DNA of 64,000 nt from Rhinopomastus cyanomelas (taxonomy: Eukaryota; Chordata; Aves; Bucerotiformes; Rhinopomastidae), in contig VXBP01004084.1 of assembly GCA_013400115.1 (NCBI GenBank), positions 1 through 64,000 of the forward strand, in the 5' to 3' direction. The notes under the pieces were generated by a model that was given only the letters and a program-made list of their open reading frames with translations, was not told the origin of the DNA and made no database searches. Each line of letters starts with the position of its first letter. Within the stretch, counting starts at the first letter, position 1. The position numbers and the translations under genes were made by a program. Positions 10,813 through 22,627 of this stretch are shown piece by piece.

Positions 10813-12073
10813 GAGATGAGTAGTGAACTAGTAGCAGATGTAGATTATTAAGCCTACCTACCCTATTCACATGGTTGTAAACTGAAGCAGTGCATTAAAA
10901 GCAAGTTTCTCATAGTCCTTAACAGGCAGCCTGGGTTGCATTAAAATAAAAGCATTACGTCAGTCGCCTGAAGCCACTGTCACAGCTCAGATGACAAACG
11001 TTCCTAGGACATGGGCACAATTAGCTTCATCCCAAAACAGCATCACTGATATTTCTCTTTCGGATTCGTTTGAGTCTGCTGAAAGAATGAGCAGGTTTTA
11101 TCATGTGTGTAACAGTTTTATAACATCTCTTACTTTCATAGGCTGGACAAGATATTTCTATTAAAGTAAAAAATGTTTGATTATCAGGAGGGATATTGTG
11201 TTTATTCTAGGGTAAACTTCAGACATGTGAAATCACCGTTCCCGAGTTCTTTTAGAGTAATTCTGTATCAGTTGGAATTAATGAAAAAAGCAATGGACTG
11301 TACAAAGCTACTGCTGATGTGCCAGAGATGCAGTAAAGACTTCCTAATTAAAAAACAAAAAAAGGAAGACAGTAGCCACATGTCTTATCTAGAATTTGTG
11401 TAAAATCCCTATTTCAAAACACCTGGCTGAGATTTTCCTGAGGAGAAACAACAGTATTTGTGCCCACTGGGTTCTTGCTGCTTTTGGATGCTGGAATAGT
11501 AATTAGTGTCTACATTTGTAAACAGAAACATGGAAAGGACTGCATTTATTATACGCAGTTAGCTCGTACTCTGCTCAACCACGGGCCGATTGTATAGAGA
11601 CATATATTAGGAGTGGGAAAAGTTACCCAAACCTGCCACAACTATCTGACCTCAGACCACAGACTAAGAACCACTAGAGATTTTAGAAGAAATTTTGACA
11701 AAGCAATCCGAAGAAAGGCGGCCATGGCATACAGCTAGCTGTAATGTCCTTTTGAAAAGATGAGTAACTGCAGGACTTGTTTATGTCTATAAATAAGGAG
11801 TTATTCTGTCCACAAATATATAAACACTTAAAGAGTATAGAGGGAAGAGAACCCCTTTTTGCAGCTGCACGCAAACGGAAAGAAGAAAGGAGAAATAAAT
11901 TACAGTAGGAAAAGGAGATAAAGCTACATCTCACTGGATTTTGAGGTTTTGAGCTGGTTGTATTCTCACATACTTGGAAAGGAAAAGACACATGGCTCTT
12001 AGACCCCAATTATCATCAAAAAGTTGTCCCAGTTCAGGAGGGGAAGGGCTCAGTGTTCTTTACCAAAAGCTGC
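10813..12073. other. 1.26-kb segment separating two halves of a CR1
   Basis: Non-CR1 sequence between colinear CR1 halves, bounded by the direct repeat AAAAATGA (10805-10812 and 12074-12081). I see no terminal inverted repeats, no LTR-like pair and no coding domain. A 76-codon frame at 11173 is probably chance. It contains copy 2 of the ~150-bp duplication. It is either an insertion of unknown type or the result of a misjoin at the N. Confidence 0.5.
11701..11851 (+). repeat. ~150-bp dispersed duplication, copy 2 (partner 8966-9114)
   Basis: Second copy, same orientation, 2.7 kb downstream of the first and inside the 1.26-kb segment that splits a CR1. Confidence 0.85.
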
Positions 12074-12305
12074 AAAAATGATGAAGGAAGTGGAGCACCT
12101 CCCTAACGAGGAAAGGCTGAGGGAGCTGAGTCTCTTCAGCTTGGAAAAAAGGAGACTGAGAGGTGACCTCATTAATGTTGATAAATATGTGAAGGCTGGG
12201 TGTCAGGGGGATGGAGCCAGGCTCTTCTCAGTGTCATCTAATGACAGGACAAGGGGCACTGTGTGTGAGCTGGAACACAGGATGTTCCACTTAAATATGA
12301 GAAGG
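12074..12305 (+). mobile_element. CR1: CR1 type A body fragment (continuation of 10420-10803)
   Basis: Begins AAAAATGATGAAGG, the next CR1 bases after the 10803 break, and continues through the KEVEHLPNEERLRELSLFSL coding region. It ends abruptly in the NMRR segment, so the 3' UTR and terminal octamers are missing. Plus frame 12024-12359 covers it. Confidence 0.88.
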
Positions 12306-14247
12306 TTGAGTCCTAAAAAAAGCCAAGATTACGGCTACTGCACCTTCATCACCTCTTGAAAGAGGATCATCATCTCATCCCTTGCAGAAGTGGAAGGGAT
12401 AATCAGGTTTAGACTTCACACATTATTGGGATATTAGGTAGATTTAAGTTAGCATAAGGGGGATTGTAATACTATAAGCCACAGAGGTTGAAAAACCAAG
12501 GAGATATAAAACTATAAGCCTCCAGCTGAAAGATGAAGCAGTAAACCCGGCAAAATGCTGCGATCTGTAACGCATCAGGAATGCAAATGAGCTCAATGTA
12601 TTGAGAACTATCACTGAGAACAAAGTGTGGAGCTCTTTGAAGATCCTGACCACAGTAAAGGGCAGTCTAATTTCTTAATGGCTTGCAAGTGTTGTGGCTG
12701 CGTTTCCTGCTTTTCCTCCTAGATCTTTCAGCTACAGATGCAGTCAGAGGCAATTTTGTAGGACACCTAATAAAAAACTACCTGTCCACCCATGCATGTT
12801 CATTTTTGTTGCTGATTCTGCCTCCAGTATTCCAGTATCACAGCCATTCCAAAGCACAGACTTGCCACAACAGGAAACTCGGGTTTAAAGCAATCTGATC
12901 ACTTGGTTGCTGTTTTGCTTATAGCACCCACAGTACCATTAAGGATAAATGATAAAGGAGTCACAAAATCCACCATCAACTAAAATGTTTGGTTACCAGT
13001 AGAATATTATCTTTTGGTCATCATATTAAACCAGTCATGTCTAGTAATTCAACACCGAGCAGTTGATTTCTGCCTAAAGTAAAACCTCATGGTGGGACTT
13101 GGATTAAAAATGACTGAAAGAAAGGACTTAATCTGATTAGGAGATGACAGCTCCATCCCATATCAATTTACAGAAGTCAGAAGTGGTTACTACATCAGTT
13201 TTCCTTGGTTATTATGTTCAGTCCTGAATAAATGGGGGGAAAGTGTCTGTGCTCCTTGCATGCAGTGATTTAATTCACTGTTCTCTTCTGGTAAATCTCA
13301 TTCACAGCACTCCTCCGAAATACGATTGGTGATGCCAATTACCATGGGCTCGATGGAATATCTTCCAGTATATTAGAGAATAAAACATCAGTGAAATCTC
13401 CTGCATCCCTTACTACTTAATTCCCACACTGTTTATGTTTTATTTCAGAGGATGGACACACGGCGTTTGCTCCCACTCACGCCCTCGTTGTTTCTCCATT
13501 AAGTCAAATCACAATAGAATTCAAGACTATCCAAACTGATGAACGATGGTACTGCCTTTCAAAAGCTTATGAGGGAACAGCTTCCTTCATCTATAATCTT
13601 TGTTTTATCAGATGTTCTGTCCGTCTGCAGACGGCATAAATTTGGGAGTTTAGAAACCAGCAGCCAACCTGATAAGTTGCTTGCCATAAGGATATTTTAT
13701 CATGCACATGTCAATAAACTCAGAAAGAAGCATTAAAGGAAAACAGAAAGAACCAAATCACAAATGGGGAGTGCCATTGGCTTCAACTCAATTATCATTT
13801 CAAACTGAGTTTGTCACAAAAACTAAGAGTTTTATAGGAAAGTGGGTTCAACTTACTGGTTTTTAAAATTTAGACCAAGTTCTGTCTTTCAGAGTGTTTG
13901 TGCTGTACTTACAGCACAGAGTTAAGTTCATTCCTTCTCAACACCAGACGCTGGCCATCTGGCAAGACTTGGCAACTTGTTCCATTTTTGTAGAAGGACA
14001 CATGGAATTAATTACCTTCTCTGGCCACTAAAGGTTCTCCTGAAGAGACGAACAGACCTGAGTCACTCTCTGCTCCATCCCATGCCTTGTGCATTTCGCT
14101 GTCTGCTGCATGGAGGGCTTCGGCAGGCTGCTGCACATTTAGCTGCATGGTGCAGTTATCTAGCAGAGACAATAAAAATACGAAGTTAATAATTTTAGCA
14201 CAGGTAAAGAAACAATATAAATGCTTTGAACATGACCCATGCAACAT
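12306..14247. other. 1.9-kb unique stretch
   Basis: No repeat or gene recognised. Contains an ATGCAAAT octamer near 12590. On the minus strand a frame near 13910-13990 ends at a GTAAGT donor-like site, but no convincing acceptor precedes it. Confidence 0.5.
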
Positions 14248-14619
14248 TTAGCCTGGTGAAGAGGAGACTCAAGGGAGATCCTTACCCCTCTCTACAACCA
14301 CCTGAAGGGAGGATGTAGTCAGGTGGCGGTCAGGCTCTTCTCCCAGGCAACCAGCACCAGGACGAGAGAGCAGGGCCTGAAGTTTCCAGGGGGAGGGTTA
14401 GGTTGGATGTTAGGAAGCCCTTCCTCATGGAAAGGCTGGTCAGAGCCTGGGATGGACTGCCCAGGGCAGCGGTGGAGCCCCCATCCCTGGAGGTGTTTAA
14501 GGACAGACTCCCGTTGCCCTTAAGCGCCCTGATCAGGCTGATGTGGTGCTGTTGGGTCCTGGGCTGGGCTGGATGAGCTCAGAGGGCTTTTCCAGCCTCA
14601 ATACTTCTGGGATTCTGTA
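14248..14619 (+). mobile_element. CR1: CR1 type D 3' end
   Basis: 372 bp from GAAGAGGAGACTCAAGGGAG to the type D end (GGATGAGCTCAGAGGGCTTT, CAGCCTCAATACTTCTGGG). Moderately diverged. Confidence 0.92.
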
Positions 14620-15871
14620 ACATGGGGTTAGCAGAAATCGAGGATATTCTAGTAGAGTTACCACAGTAGAGTAAATGTTTTTGTAAGAGTACAGAGTTTT
14701 CAAATAACATATTAACAGGATTTTTTTTAATATTAGTCTAGACTGTTTTTGGCCTAGACTGACAAATTACAGGAACAGTTCATCATGACTTTACACCATC
14801 ACATATTGTCCCTGACAGTTAATGCAGCTGGCGATCAGGAAGGAGACAAGCAGAGAACACCTGAAGTACCTGAGCTCGCGAATGTACATGAACACGTGTA
14901 TCCACATCAAGAATAAAAAGGTGCTCCCTAATACTGTCTTCAGTAATTCCTAACAAGAATTTTGTTACCTGTGAAAACTCTCACAACAAAATGAGGGAGT
15001 CCAGGATTTTCCAACAAAAATCTCCGAAGAAACAAAGATAAGACATTCACAAGTGTGGCAATATCAGAGACAGAGGAGATCAAAGTAGCAGAAAAGATGA
15101 GGACTCTGAGAACTCCCCTGGCTTAGATAGGGGGGGTCCGTCACTACAAATTGCTCCACTCCATTGGATGCAGCACAATCTGCTGCTTGGGGGCAGTTTT
15201 CCCTTGTATATTCAGCCAGCAAAGTCATAATTTCTGACCAAGTCAACAGCACTTGAGAAGTGTAATTGGATGTGATCCACCTAGTGGAAAAAGAACTGGA
15301 CCTGGTTTAGGTTATTTTATTCTCTTCTAGCTGGCAACTTCAACGTATGTTCTGGCACAGGTACATGAATCCTGCCTACAACAAAGGCATTTGTGTTTTT
15401 TTTTAATTTTAGAACTATTTAATAAAGATATTGCTACTTAAGGGGCTTTGCTAACCTGTCCTATCAAATATTTAACTAAAAATATTAGATGAATATAAAT
15501 ACATCATTATATCCCTCAGCTCCAAGTTCCTGGTAGATTTATTTGCAGATAAATAGAAGAAGTCATTAAGCTCCTGTGTAGAATCATCAGATGTCATAAG
15601 CAATGAAAGACTCTCACTTAAAGAACAGCTTTCCAAAAGGGAATAATTTAAGGTACAAGGAGAAATTTTACTGGATGTGTCTTAATAAAAGGATGAGAGA
15701 AGACAGACAGCTGTAAGATCAACCCAAAAATGCCAAAGACAGCAAACATGGCAGTGCAGAACAGTTTTCCACCCTGGACTCAAGGGAACAGGGCCGTATG
15801 ATTTCTCTTAGGAAAGAAAAATATTTCTATTGGATTTATTATGAAAAAGCCCCCACAGATACCATTTAATG
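14620..15871. other. 1.25-kb unique stretch
   Basis: AT-rich non-coding DNA with a T-run near 14720. Nothing recognised. Confidence 0.55.
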
Positions 15872-16179
15872 TAGAATCAGAGAACCATTAGGGATTGGAA
15901 GGGACCTCGAAAGATCATCCAGTCCAATCCCCCTGACACAGCAGGATCACTCAGACCAAGTCTTACAGTCAGTCAGGGTTAGAAGGGACTACAGGATCAT
16001 CCAGTTCCAACTCCCTTGCCATGGGCAGGGACAACCCCATCCTAGACCAGGCTGGCCAGAGCCTCATCCAGCTCGACCTTAAATACCTCCAAGAATGGGG
16101 CCTCCACTACCCTTCTGGGCAACCCATTGCAGGCTCTCACCACTCTCACAGTGAAGAACTTCCTCCTCACATCCAATGC
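15872..16179 (-). mobile_element. CR1: CR1 type B with chimeric type A tail
   Basis: On the plus strand it reads type A tail (15872-15960), then CAAGTCTTACAGTCAGTCAG, then a type B 3' end and ORF2 end (GTTCCAACTCCC, ATGGGCAGGGAC, CTCACCACTCTCACAGTGAA). The same junction recurs at 18880-18905, 39805-39825 and 47760-47790. Confidence 0.92.
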
Positions 16180-16504
16180 TTAGCCACAGCCCATTGCTCT
16201 TCACTCTGTTGCTCTATGGCTGTTAATACCTTTAGCAAAGGGTTTTCTGGTCATTTGTTTGCAGTGCTTGGAACACATTACTGGAACTTCTTGCAGTTGC
16301 TAAGACATGCCTGGGGTCAGGTACAAGCAAGGACACAGGGCAGTAAACTCAGCAGTCCAGGCAAGCTGGAGAGCTACAGCACTGCTACTGTATTTGTTTA
16401 AAGATCACTACAAACATCTTAGCTCAAATTCATTCAATGATTTAGGGTCGTACCATTTTTTCATTGCTGTTCTGGTAACGACATCATTTTCCATTTTGCA
16501 TTGC
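16180..16504. other. Short unique stretch
   Basis: About 320 bp between two minus-strand CR1 copies. Nothing recognised. Confidence 0.5.
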
Positions 16505-17026
16505 TCATAGAATCATAGAACAATTTCAGCGGGAAGAGACCTTCAAGATCATTGAGTCCAACCTTTTCCCAGCCCTATCATCACCACTAAACCCTGTCCC
16601 CCCCACATAAGATCTACCCTTCTTTTAAACCCCTTCAGAGATGATGACTCAACCTGCTCCCTGGGCAGACTGTTTTAGTGCCTGACAACCCTTTCAGTAA
16701 AGAAACTCGTCCTGACACCCAGCCTGAACCTCCTCTGGTGCAGCTTAAGGCCGTATCCCCTCGTCCTGTCACTGGCCACTAGGGAGAACAGACAAACCTC
16801 TGATTCCCTATGATCCCCTTTCAAGAAGTTGTAGAGAGCAAGAAGGTCTCCCCCAAAATCCCCACTTATCCAGGCTGAACAGCCCCAGATCCCTCAGATG
16901 CTTCTCATACAAGACCTGTTCCAAACCTTTTACTAGCTTGGGCAGCCACCTCTGAACCCATCTCGGCCCTTCGATGTCCCTCTTGTAGTGAGGGGCTCAA
17001 AACTGGACACAGTACTTGAGGTGAAC
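16505..17026 (-). mobile_element. CR1: Old CR1, 0.5 kb
   Basis: An older subfamily whose 3' end reads GACCTTCAAGATCATTGAGT on the plus strand, with ORF2 C-terminal coding sequence (GTGCAGCTTAAGGCC, CCTCGTCCTGTCACTGGCCA). Point differences and small indels are frequent. Confidence 0.9.
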
Positions 17027-17141
17027 GTGTGAAAGACCTACCAGATGAACCCAAGAAAATTAGGTAAGGAAATCAGTTTTGACCATTTCTGCATTCAATA
17101 TAATAAACACATATTAACTGTGATAGATTCTGTGGCACATA

Positions 17142-17540
17142 TAGAAGCATAGACTGGCCTGGGTTGGCAGGAACCACCAAAGGTTGTCCACTTCAATCCC
17201 TCTGCAGTTAGCAGGGACATCCTCAACCAGATCAGGTTGCCTAGAGCCTTGTCCAGCCTCACCTTGAATATCTCGAGGGATGGGGCCCCTGGACAACCTG
17301 TTCCAGTGTAGAACTCCCCTCCTGCTAAAGAACTTCCTATCATCCCATTTCAATCTGCCCTTCTTTAACGTAAAACCATTGCCCCTTGTCCTGTCACTCC
17401 AGGCTTTTGTAAACAGTCCCTCTTGTAGCTCCCTTCAGGTACTGAAAGGTCGCTATCAGGTGTCCCCAGACCCTGGTCTTCTCTAGGCTGAACAATCCCA
17501 TCTCCCTCATCTTGTCCTCATAGTAGAGGGGCTCCAGTCC
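17142..17540 (-). mobile_element. CR1: Old CR1, 0.4 kb
   Basis: A further old subfamily (AGACTGGCCTGGGTTGG end) through the ORF2 C-terminal region. It lies about 115 bp from the preceding CR1 in the same orientation. Confidence 0.9.
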
Positions 17541-18030
17541 GTGATAATTTTATGGAATAGCTTTTTATAAATAGCAAAGTTAGAAACACAGACTCTCCAT
17601 GGCCCTTGGTCAGGGACCTGAGATGCAGGCAGCACAATCAGGCAGCTGGCTGATCGTAACACAGACATCTCCATTTCGGTGACGGCGTTTAAGTAACAAA
17701 GAGAAATTCCATTGGAGCTGCGACTCAGAGCGATATGTCCGCGAGGAAAACAAAATAAAACCAGGGAATGAAATGAGTCACACATTTCTCCCAAGACTTT
17801 GGGTTTTGTAAATAAATACAACAATCCACTTTAAGTGCTCCAACAGCATCTTTAAGGAGCCCACCCTAGGCTATTCACCCTTAGCCAACTGTTTCTTCCC
17901 CAGTGATAGTGAATTCATTCCATGCAGGGGTCTATTATGGCCAACAGCTGGTGCAAATATTGCTTACTTTTGATTATGACATTTGATCTTTAATTTATAT
18001 TTTATATACTATATATATATTATACATTAT
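17541..18030. other. Unique stretch ending in an AT-rich run
   Basis: Nothing coding recognised. The last ~40 bp are (TA)-rich, and the next CR1's 3' end abuts them. Confidence 0.55.
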
Positions 18031-18305
18031 CACATAATCACAGAATCATTAGGGATTGGAAGGGACCTTGAAAGATCATCCAGTCCAATCCCTCTGCAAC
18101 AGCAGGATCACCTAGACCCAGTTACACAGGAACACATCCACGTGGGTCTTAAACGTTCCAGTATCTGTCACCCTCACTGGGAAGAAGTTCCTTCTCATAT
18201 TGATGTGGAACCTCCTGTGTTCCAGCTTACAACCATTGATCCATGTCCTATCACTAGATGACACTGGGAAGAGCCTGGCTCCATCCTCCTGACACCCATA
18301 TTTCA
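18031..18305 (-). mobile_element. CR1: CR1 type A with internal deletion
   Basis: Type A tail and ORF2 end on the minus strand. The segment encoding the GGVVESPS-type motif is missing: sequence jumps from GGTCTTAAACGTTCCAG to TATCTGTCACCCTCACTGGG, a deletion of about 50 bp relative to 27237-27590. Confidence 0.9.
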
Positions 18306-18550
18306 TGGCTAGATCTCTCCACATCTTCTACTGGCGAGAACAGCCCTCACTGCCATAATCCTCAACTGAAAAATTGCTGCGTTTCCTGACTCCCCCACAT
18401 TCTGGACAGAAAGGTGCACTGTGTAGTGCAGCACGTGCTGAGGTAATCTCACCAAGCACTGCTTGGTATCTTCAGCCAGGCCCATTTCTTGATGTCAGTA
18501 CCATCAACAAACTACATAAGACATTGACAAGCCTTGAAAGATCATCTAGA

Positions 18551-18978
18551 CCTTATTGTTGCCTTCCAGTATCTGAAGGGGGCCTACAAAAAGGCTGGGG
18601 TGGGACTTTTTAGGATGTCAGGTAGCGACAGGACTAGGGGGAATGGAGCAAAGCTGGAGATGGGTAGATTTAGAGTGGATATGAGGAGGAAGATCTTCAC
18701 CGTGAGAGCAGTGAGAGCCTGGAATGGGTTGCCCAGGGAGGTGGTGGAGGTCCCATCCTTGGAGGCATTTATGGCCAGGCTGGATGAGGCTCTGACCAGC
18801 CTGATCTAGGATGGGGTGTCCCTGCCCATGGTAGGGGAGTTGGAACTGGATGATCCTGTGGTCCCTTCTAACACAGACTGACTGTAAGACTTGGTCTAGG
18901 TGATCCTGCTGTGTCAGGGGGATTGGACTAGATGATCTTTTGAGGTCCCTTCCAATCCCTAATGATTCTATGATTCTA
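18551..18978 (+). mobile_element. CR1: CR1 type B with chimeric type A tail
   Basis: Plus-sense ORF2 C-terminus, from YLKGAYKKAGVG through FRVDMRRKIF to the stop after LDEALTSLI. The type B 3' UTR (GGGGAGTTGGAACTGGATGA) follows, then GACTGACTGTAAGACTTGG joins it to the type A tail and octamer end. With 39116-39915 it is the clearest example of the chimeric end. Confidence 0.95.
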
Positions 18979-20204
18979 AGCCCCACAGTATTGAGGTTAC
19001 TAGCGCCAGCTGTTGCTTTGGTTTTGTTTACAATCTGTGTGATTTCAATACAGTTTTGATAAAAATGTTTCCACGGACAGGGAAAATAAAACCCAAAAAG
19101 ATCTTTTCCAGTCCTACTACACTGACTGCAAATCCTCTGCACGGGCAGGTGTTAAACACTGACTGCTTATCCATATGGATGAAAATGGCTTTTAAAATTC
19201 TGCAAGCCTCCAGAGCAAACGGTGCCTCACTCTTTGCTCTTTTCATGTTGTGACAGTTACCCTGAGGAGTTACGAGCACTGAAGTCATCAGCCCCGTTTT
19301 ACTGTCCTGCATGTGATTATTCATGCACAGGTCCATAGCACTGGTTTTTAATCTCTTTGTGGGTCAGAGTTCTTGACTTCTAATCAGTCAGGATATATTT
19401 ATGCCTAAATTGCTTGTGTACCCCAGCACCTTGTCAAGGCCTCCACAGATAAATTCAACAGATGCTCCATTACATTATCTCTCAGTATCTCATTGGGCTC
19501 TTTAATAACCAAAGTGTTTGCTGAAGTTCTTGAAGAACATGAAAAGTATCTCATATCGTGGAAGATGCACAGAACGTGCACTGAAACGCGTCTGTATTGA
19601 TACGAATTTATATTAATATATAACAGAAAAGACCTTTGAAAAAGATGAAGAGTGAAAAATGATTTAAAGTCTCCCAAAAAAGTTCTAGAAATAATGAAGA
19701 TTTACAAAAATATTTGGACAGGAAGAAAAAAACACCATCAGCACTATATTAAAGTGCACGATATCACAGCGCTGTATCACACATTGGAAAGGCAGTGAAG
19801 ATGGTTTCATGCCACCTTAGTCACCTGCACCCACTGCTGAAAGGCTCTTGCAAAGGGGAAGCATCAGAAAACCAGCCATCGTTAGCTGGGGAAATATGGT
19901 TTAGGCAAGAGTAATCACTGCCTTCGACCTGCAGCTGGTCCTTCCATAACAGGTTGACAGATCTGATGGCTTCTGTCTGTACACCCTGACAGCCCAGCGA
20001 AGGACTCAGGAAGACCACCTTCTTGAACAATGACATCCAAATGGACACAGTGCAGATGAGACAGCGCCAGGTTTCCCCTGAGAAAAAGCCACTGCTGCTC
20101 CCAGAGGCACCCACACAGGCCAACGTTCAGCACGATGGCAGTTAGACTCCTGCTCTACAAACACACGTCAGTCAGAGCTCAACCCAGCTACAGCTGTTAA
20201 GGGT
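18979..20204. other. 1.2-kb unique stretch
   Basis: No repeat or gene recognised. Overlapping frames of about 100 codons near 19028-19336 and 19821-20123 (minus) have no known domain. Confidence 0.55.
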
Positions 20205-21968
20205 AGTTAAAAAAAGTTTCTGTAAACGCATTAATAACAAAAGGAGGACCAGGGAAAACCTCCATCCTGTTTGGGATTCCGAGGGAAACCTAGTGACAGA
20301 TCATGTGGAAAAGGCTGAGGTGCTCAGTGCCTACTTTGCCTCAGTCTTCAGCTGTGGAACTAGCTGTTCCCTGGACAACAGATCTCATGAACGGGGAGAC
20401 AGAGAAGGGAAGCAGAATGAGACCATCAGAGTTGGAAAGGAAGTGGTCAGCAAGCTGCTACACCACTTAGACATAAATAAGTCTATGAAGCCAGATGGGT
20501 TGCATCCAAGGGTGCCAGATGGTTTGCACCAAAGGGTTGTCAGATGTGCCCGCCAGGCCACTTCCCATTGTTTAATTGAAATCCTGGCTAGCTGGGGAGG
20601 TCCCAATGGACTGAAAGGTGGCAAATGTAACACCCATCTACAAGAAGGGCAGAAAGGAGGATCCAGGAAACTATAGACCTGTCAGTACCAGGGAAGGTCA
20701 TGGAACATCGCACTTCACATACAGGACAACCAGGGGATCAGGCCCAGTCAACATGAGATTATTAGACAGGTCCTGCCTGATGAATCTGATTCTCCTTCTA
20801 TGACAGGATGACCCAACTACTGGATGAGGGAAAGGCTGTGGATATTGTTTACCTGGACTTTCAAAAAGCCTTTGACACTGTTCCTCATAGAATTCTCCTT
20901 GATAAGCTGGTTGCTCATAGCTTGGACAAGCACACAGTCTGCTGGATAAAACACTGGTTGAACGGTCGGGCCCAAAGAGTGGTGGTTAGTGGAGTTAAAT
21001 CCAGCTGGCGGCCTGTCACAAGTGGTGGCCTCAGGGCTTGGTGTTGGGACCATCTCTGTTTAACATCTTTATTGACGATCTCGATAAGGACAGAGAGTGT
21101 ATCATTGGTAAGTTTGCAGATGACACCAAGTTAGGTGGGAGGGTTCATCTGCCAGAGGGCAGGGAGGTTTTTCAGAGAGACTAGGACAGATTGAAGCAAT
21201 GGGCCAATGTTCATGGCAAGAGCTTCAATAAGGCCAAGTGGGCCACAACAACCCCCTGCAACACTACAGGCTTGGGGAGGTGTGGCTGCAGAGCAGTCTG
21301 GCAGGGAGAGACCCTGAGGTTCTGGTTGACAGGAAGATGAATATGAGCCAACAGTGTGCCCAGGGGGCCAAGAAGGCCAATGGTATCCTGGCTTGTATCA
21401 GAAATAGTGTGGCCAGCAGCAGTAGGGAGGTTATCATCCCCCTGTATTCAGCACTGGAGAGGCCACATCTTGACTATTGTGTCCAGTTTTGGGCACCTCA
21501 ATACAAGATAGATGTGGAGGTGCTGGAGCAGATGCAGAGGAGGGCAACTAAGCTGATGAAGTGCCTGGAGAATAAAGCTTATGAGGAAAGACTGGGAGAG
21601 CTGGGGCTCTTTAGTTTGAAGAAGAGGAGGCTGAGAGGAGACCTACAGCTACCTGAAAGGACATTGTGCAGAGGTTGGTGCTGGTCTCTTCTCACAAGCA
21701 GTTAGTGATAGAACAGGAGGGAATGGGTTCAAGTTACAACAGGGGAGGTTTAGACCTGACATTAGGAAGAATTCTTTCACAGAAAGGGTGGTCAGGCACT
21801 GGAATGGGCTTCCCAGGGAGATGGTTGAGCCACCATCCCTGGATGTGTTTAAAGATGGTTTGGATGAGGTGTTGAGGGATGTGGTTTAGGGGTGAACATG
21901 TAAGGTAGGGAAGATGGTTGGACTCGATGCCAGGGGTCTTTTCCAACCAGAGTGATTCTGTGATTCCA
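20205..21968 (+). mobile_element. CR1: Longest CR1 copy in the window (~1.76 kb, old subfamily)
   Basis: Runs from inside the reverse transcriptase region of ORF2 to a 3' end of the TTGGACTCGATGCCAGGGGT / TCTTTTCCAACCAGAGTGAT type. It is 5'-truncated: the endonuclease domain and ORF1 are absent. Frameshifts, an in-frame stop pattern and an older 3' end show it has decayed for longer than the type A and B copies. Confidence 0.95.
20293..21705 (+). pseudogene. CR1 ORF2 reverse transcriptase pseudogene
   Basis: The reverse transcriptase of a non-LTR retrotransposon, split over at least three frames (20293-20676, 20618-20803, 20808-21134, 21238-21705). Visible in order: finger motif KKGRKEDPGNYRPVS, palm motif A YLDFQKAFDTVPH, the catalytic FADDTK (21113-21130, in a different frame from the preceding motif), and the C-terminal RPHLDYCVQFWAPQYK, LEQMQRRATK and YEERLGELGLFSLKKRRL. 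The frame changes make it non-functional. Confidence 0.9.
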
Positions 21969-22144
21969 CGGGAAGCTCAGACCCCCGTTACCTTTCTGAG
22001 GACACTCACAAATAAAAGATCAGTGAGGATGTTTAAACTGCCCAGAGACATTAAGGATGGTGGCAACTATATGCCCATCCATGCCACTTTGGCTTTTCTC
22101 GTATTTTCAGAGAAGCAAAGATTAAACTTATAACATTAGGACAA

Positions 22145-22627
22145 ATCACAGAGTGGTTTAGGTTGGAAGGGACCTCAAAGATCATCCAGCTCGAAACCTC
22201 TGCCATAGGCAGTGACATCTCTCATCAGACCAGGGTTCCGAGAGCCCCATCCAACCTGACCTTGAACATTGCCAGGGATGGAGCAGCCACAGCCTCCCTG
22301 GGCAACCTGCTCCAGTGCCTCAGCACCCTCACAGGTAGAGATTTCTGCCTCAGATCCAATCTAAATCTCCCCTCATTTAGCTTGAACCCATTCCCCTTGC
22401 CCTGTCACTAGAGTCCTTCATAAAAAAGTCCATCTCCAGCTTTCCTCAGCTTGTCCCCATAGCAGAGGGCCTGCAGCCCTCTGATCATCCTTTTGGCCTC
22501 CTCTGGACCAGCTCCAACAGTTCCATGCCCTTGTACTGAGGACTCCAGAACTGGACACAGGACTCCAGGTGAGGTCTCACAAGAGTAGAGCAGAGTGGGA
22601 GAATCACCTCCCTTGACCTTCTGATCT
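22145..22627 (-). mobile_element. CR1: Old CR1, 0.48 kb
   Basis: Old-subfamily 3' end (GAGTGGTTTAGGTTGGAAGG on the plus strand, related to 45146-45315). ORF2 C-terminal sequence extends to the CTCACAAGAGTAGAGCAGAG region. Confidence 0.92.

Noticed and set aside
13905..13990. Minus-strand frame ending at a GTAAGT donor (FYKNGTSCQVLPDGQRL...)
   Set aside because: Protein-like in appearance, but there is no pyrimidine-rich acceptor on its 5' side.
20205..21968. Possibility that the longest CR1 is an active element
   Set aside because: It lacks the endonuclease region and has several frameshifts within the reverse transcriptase.
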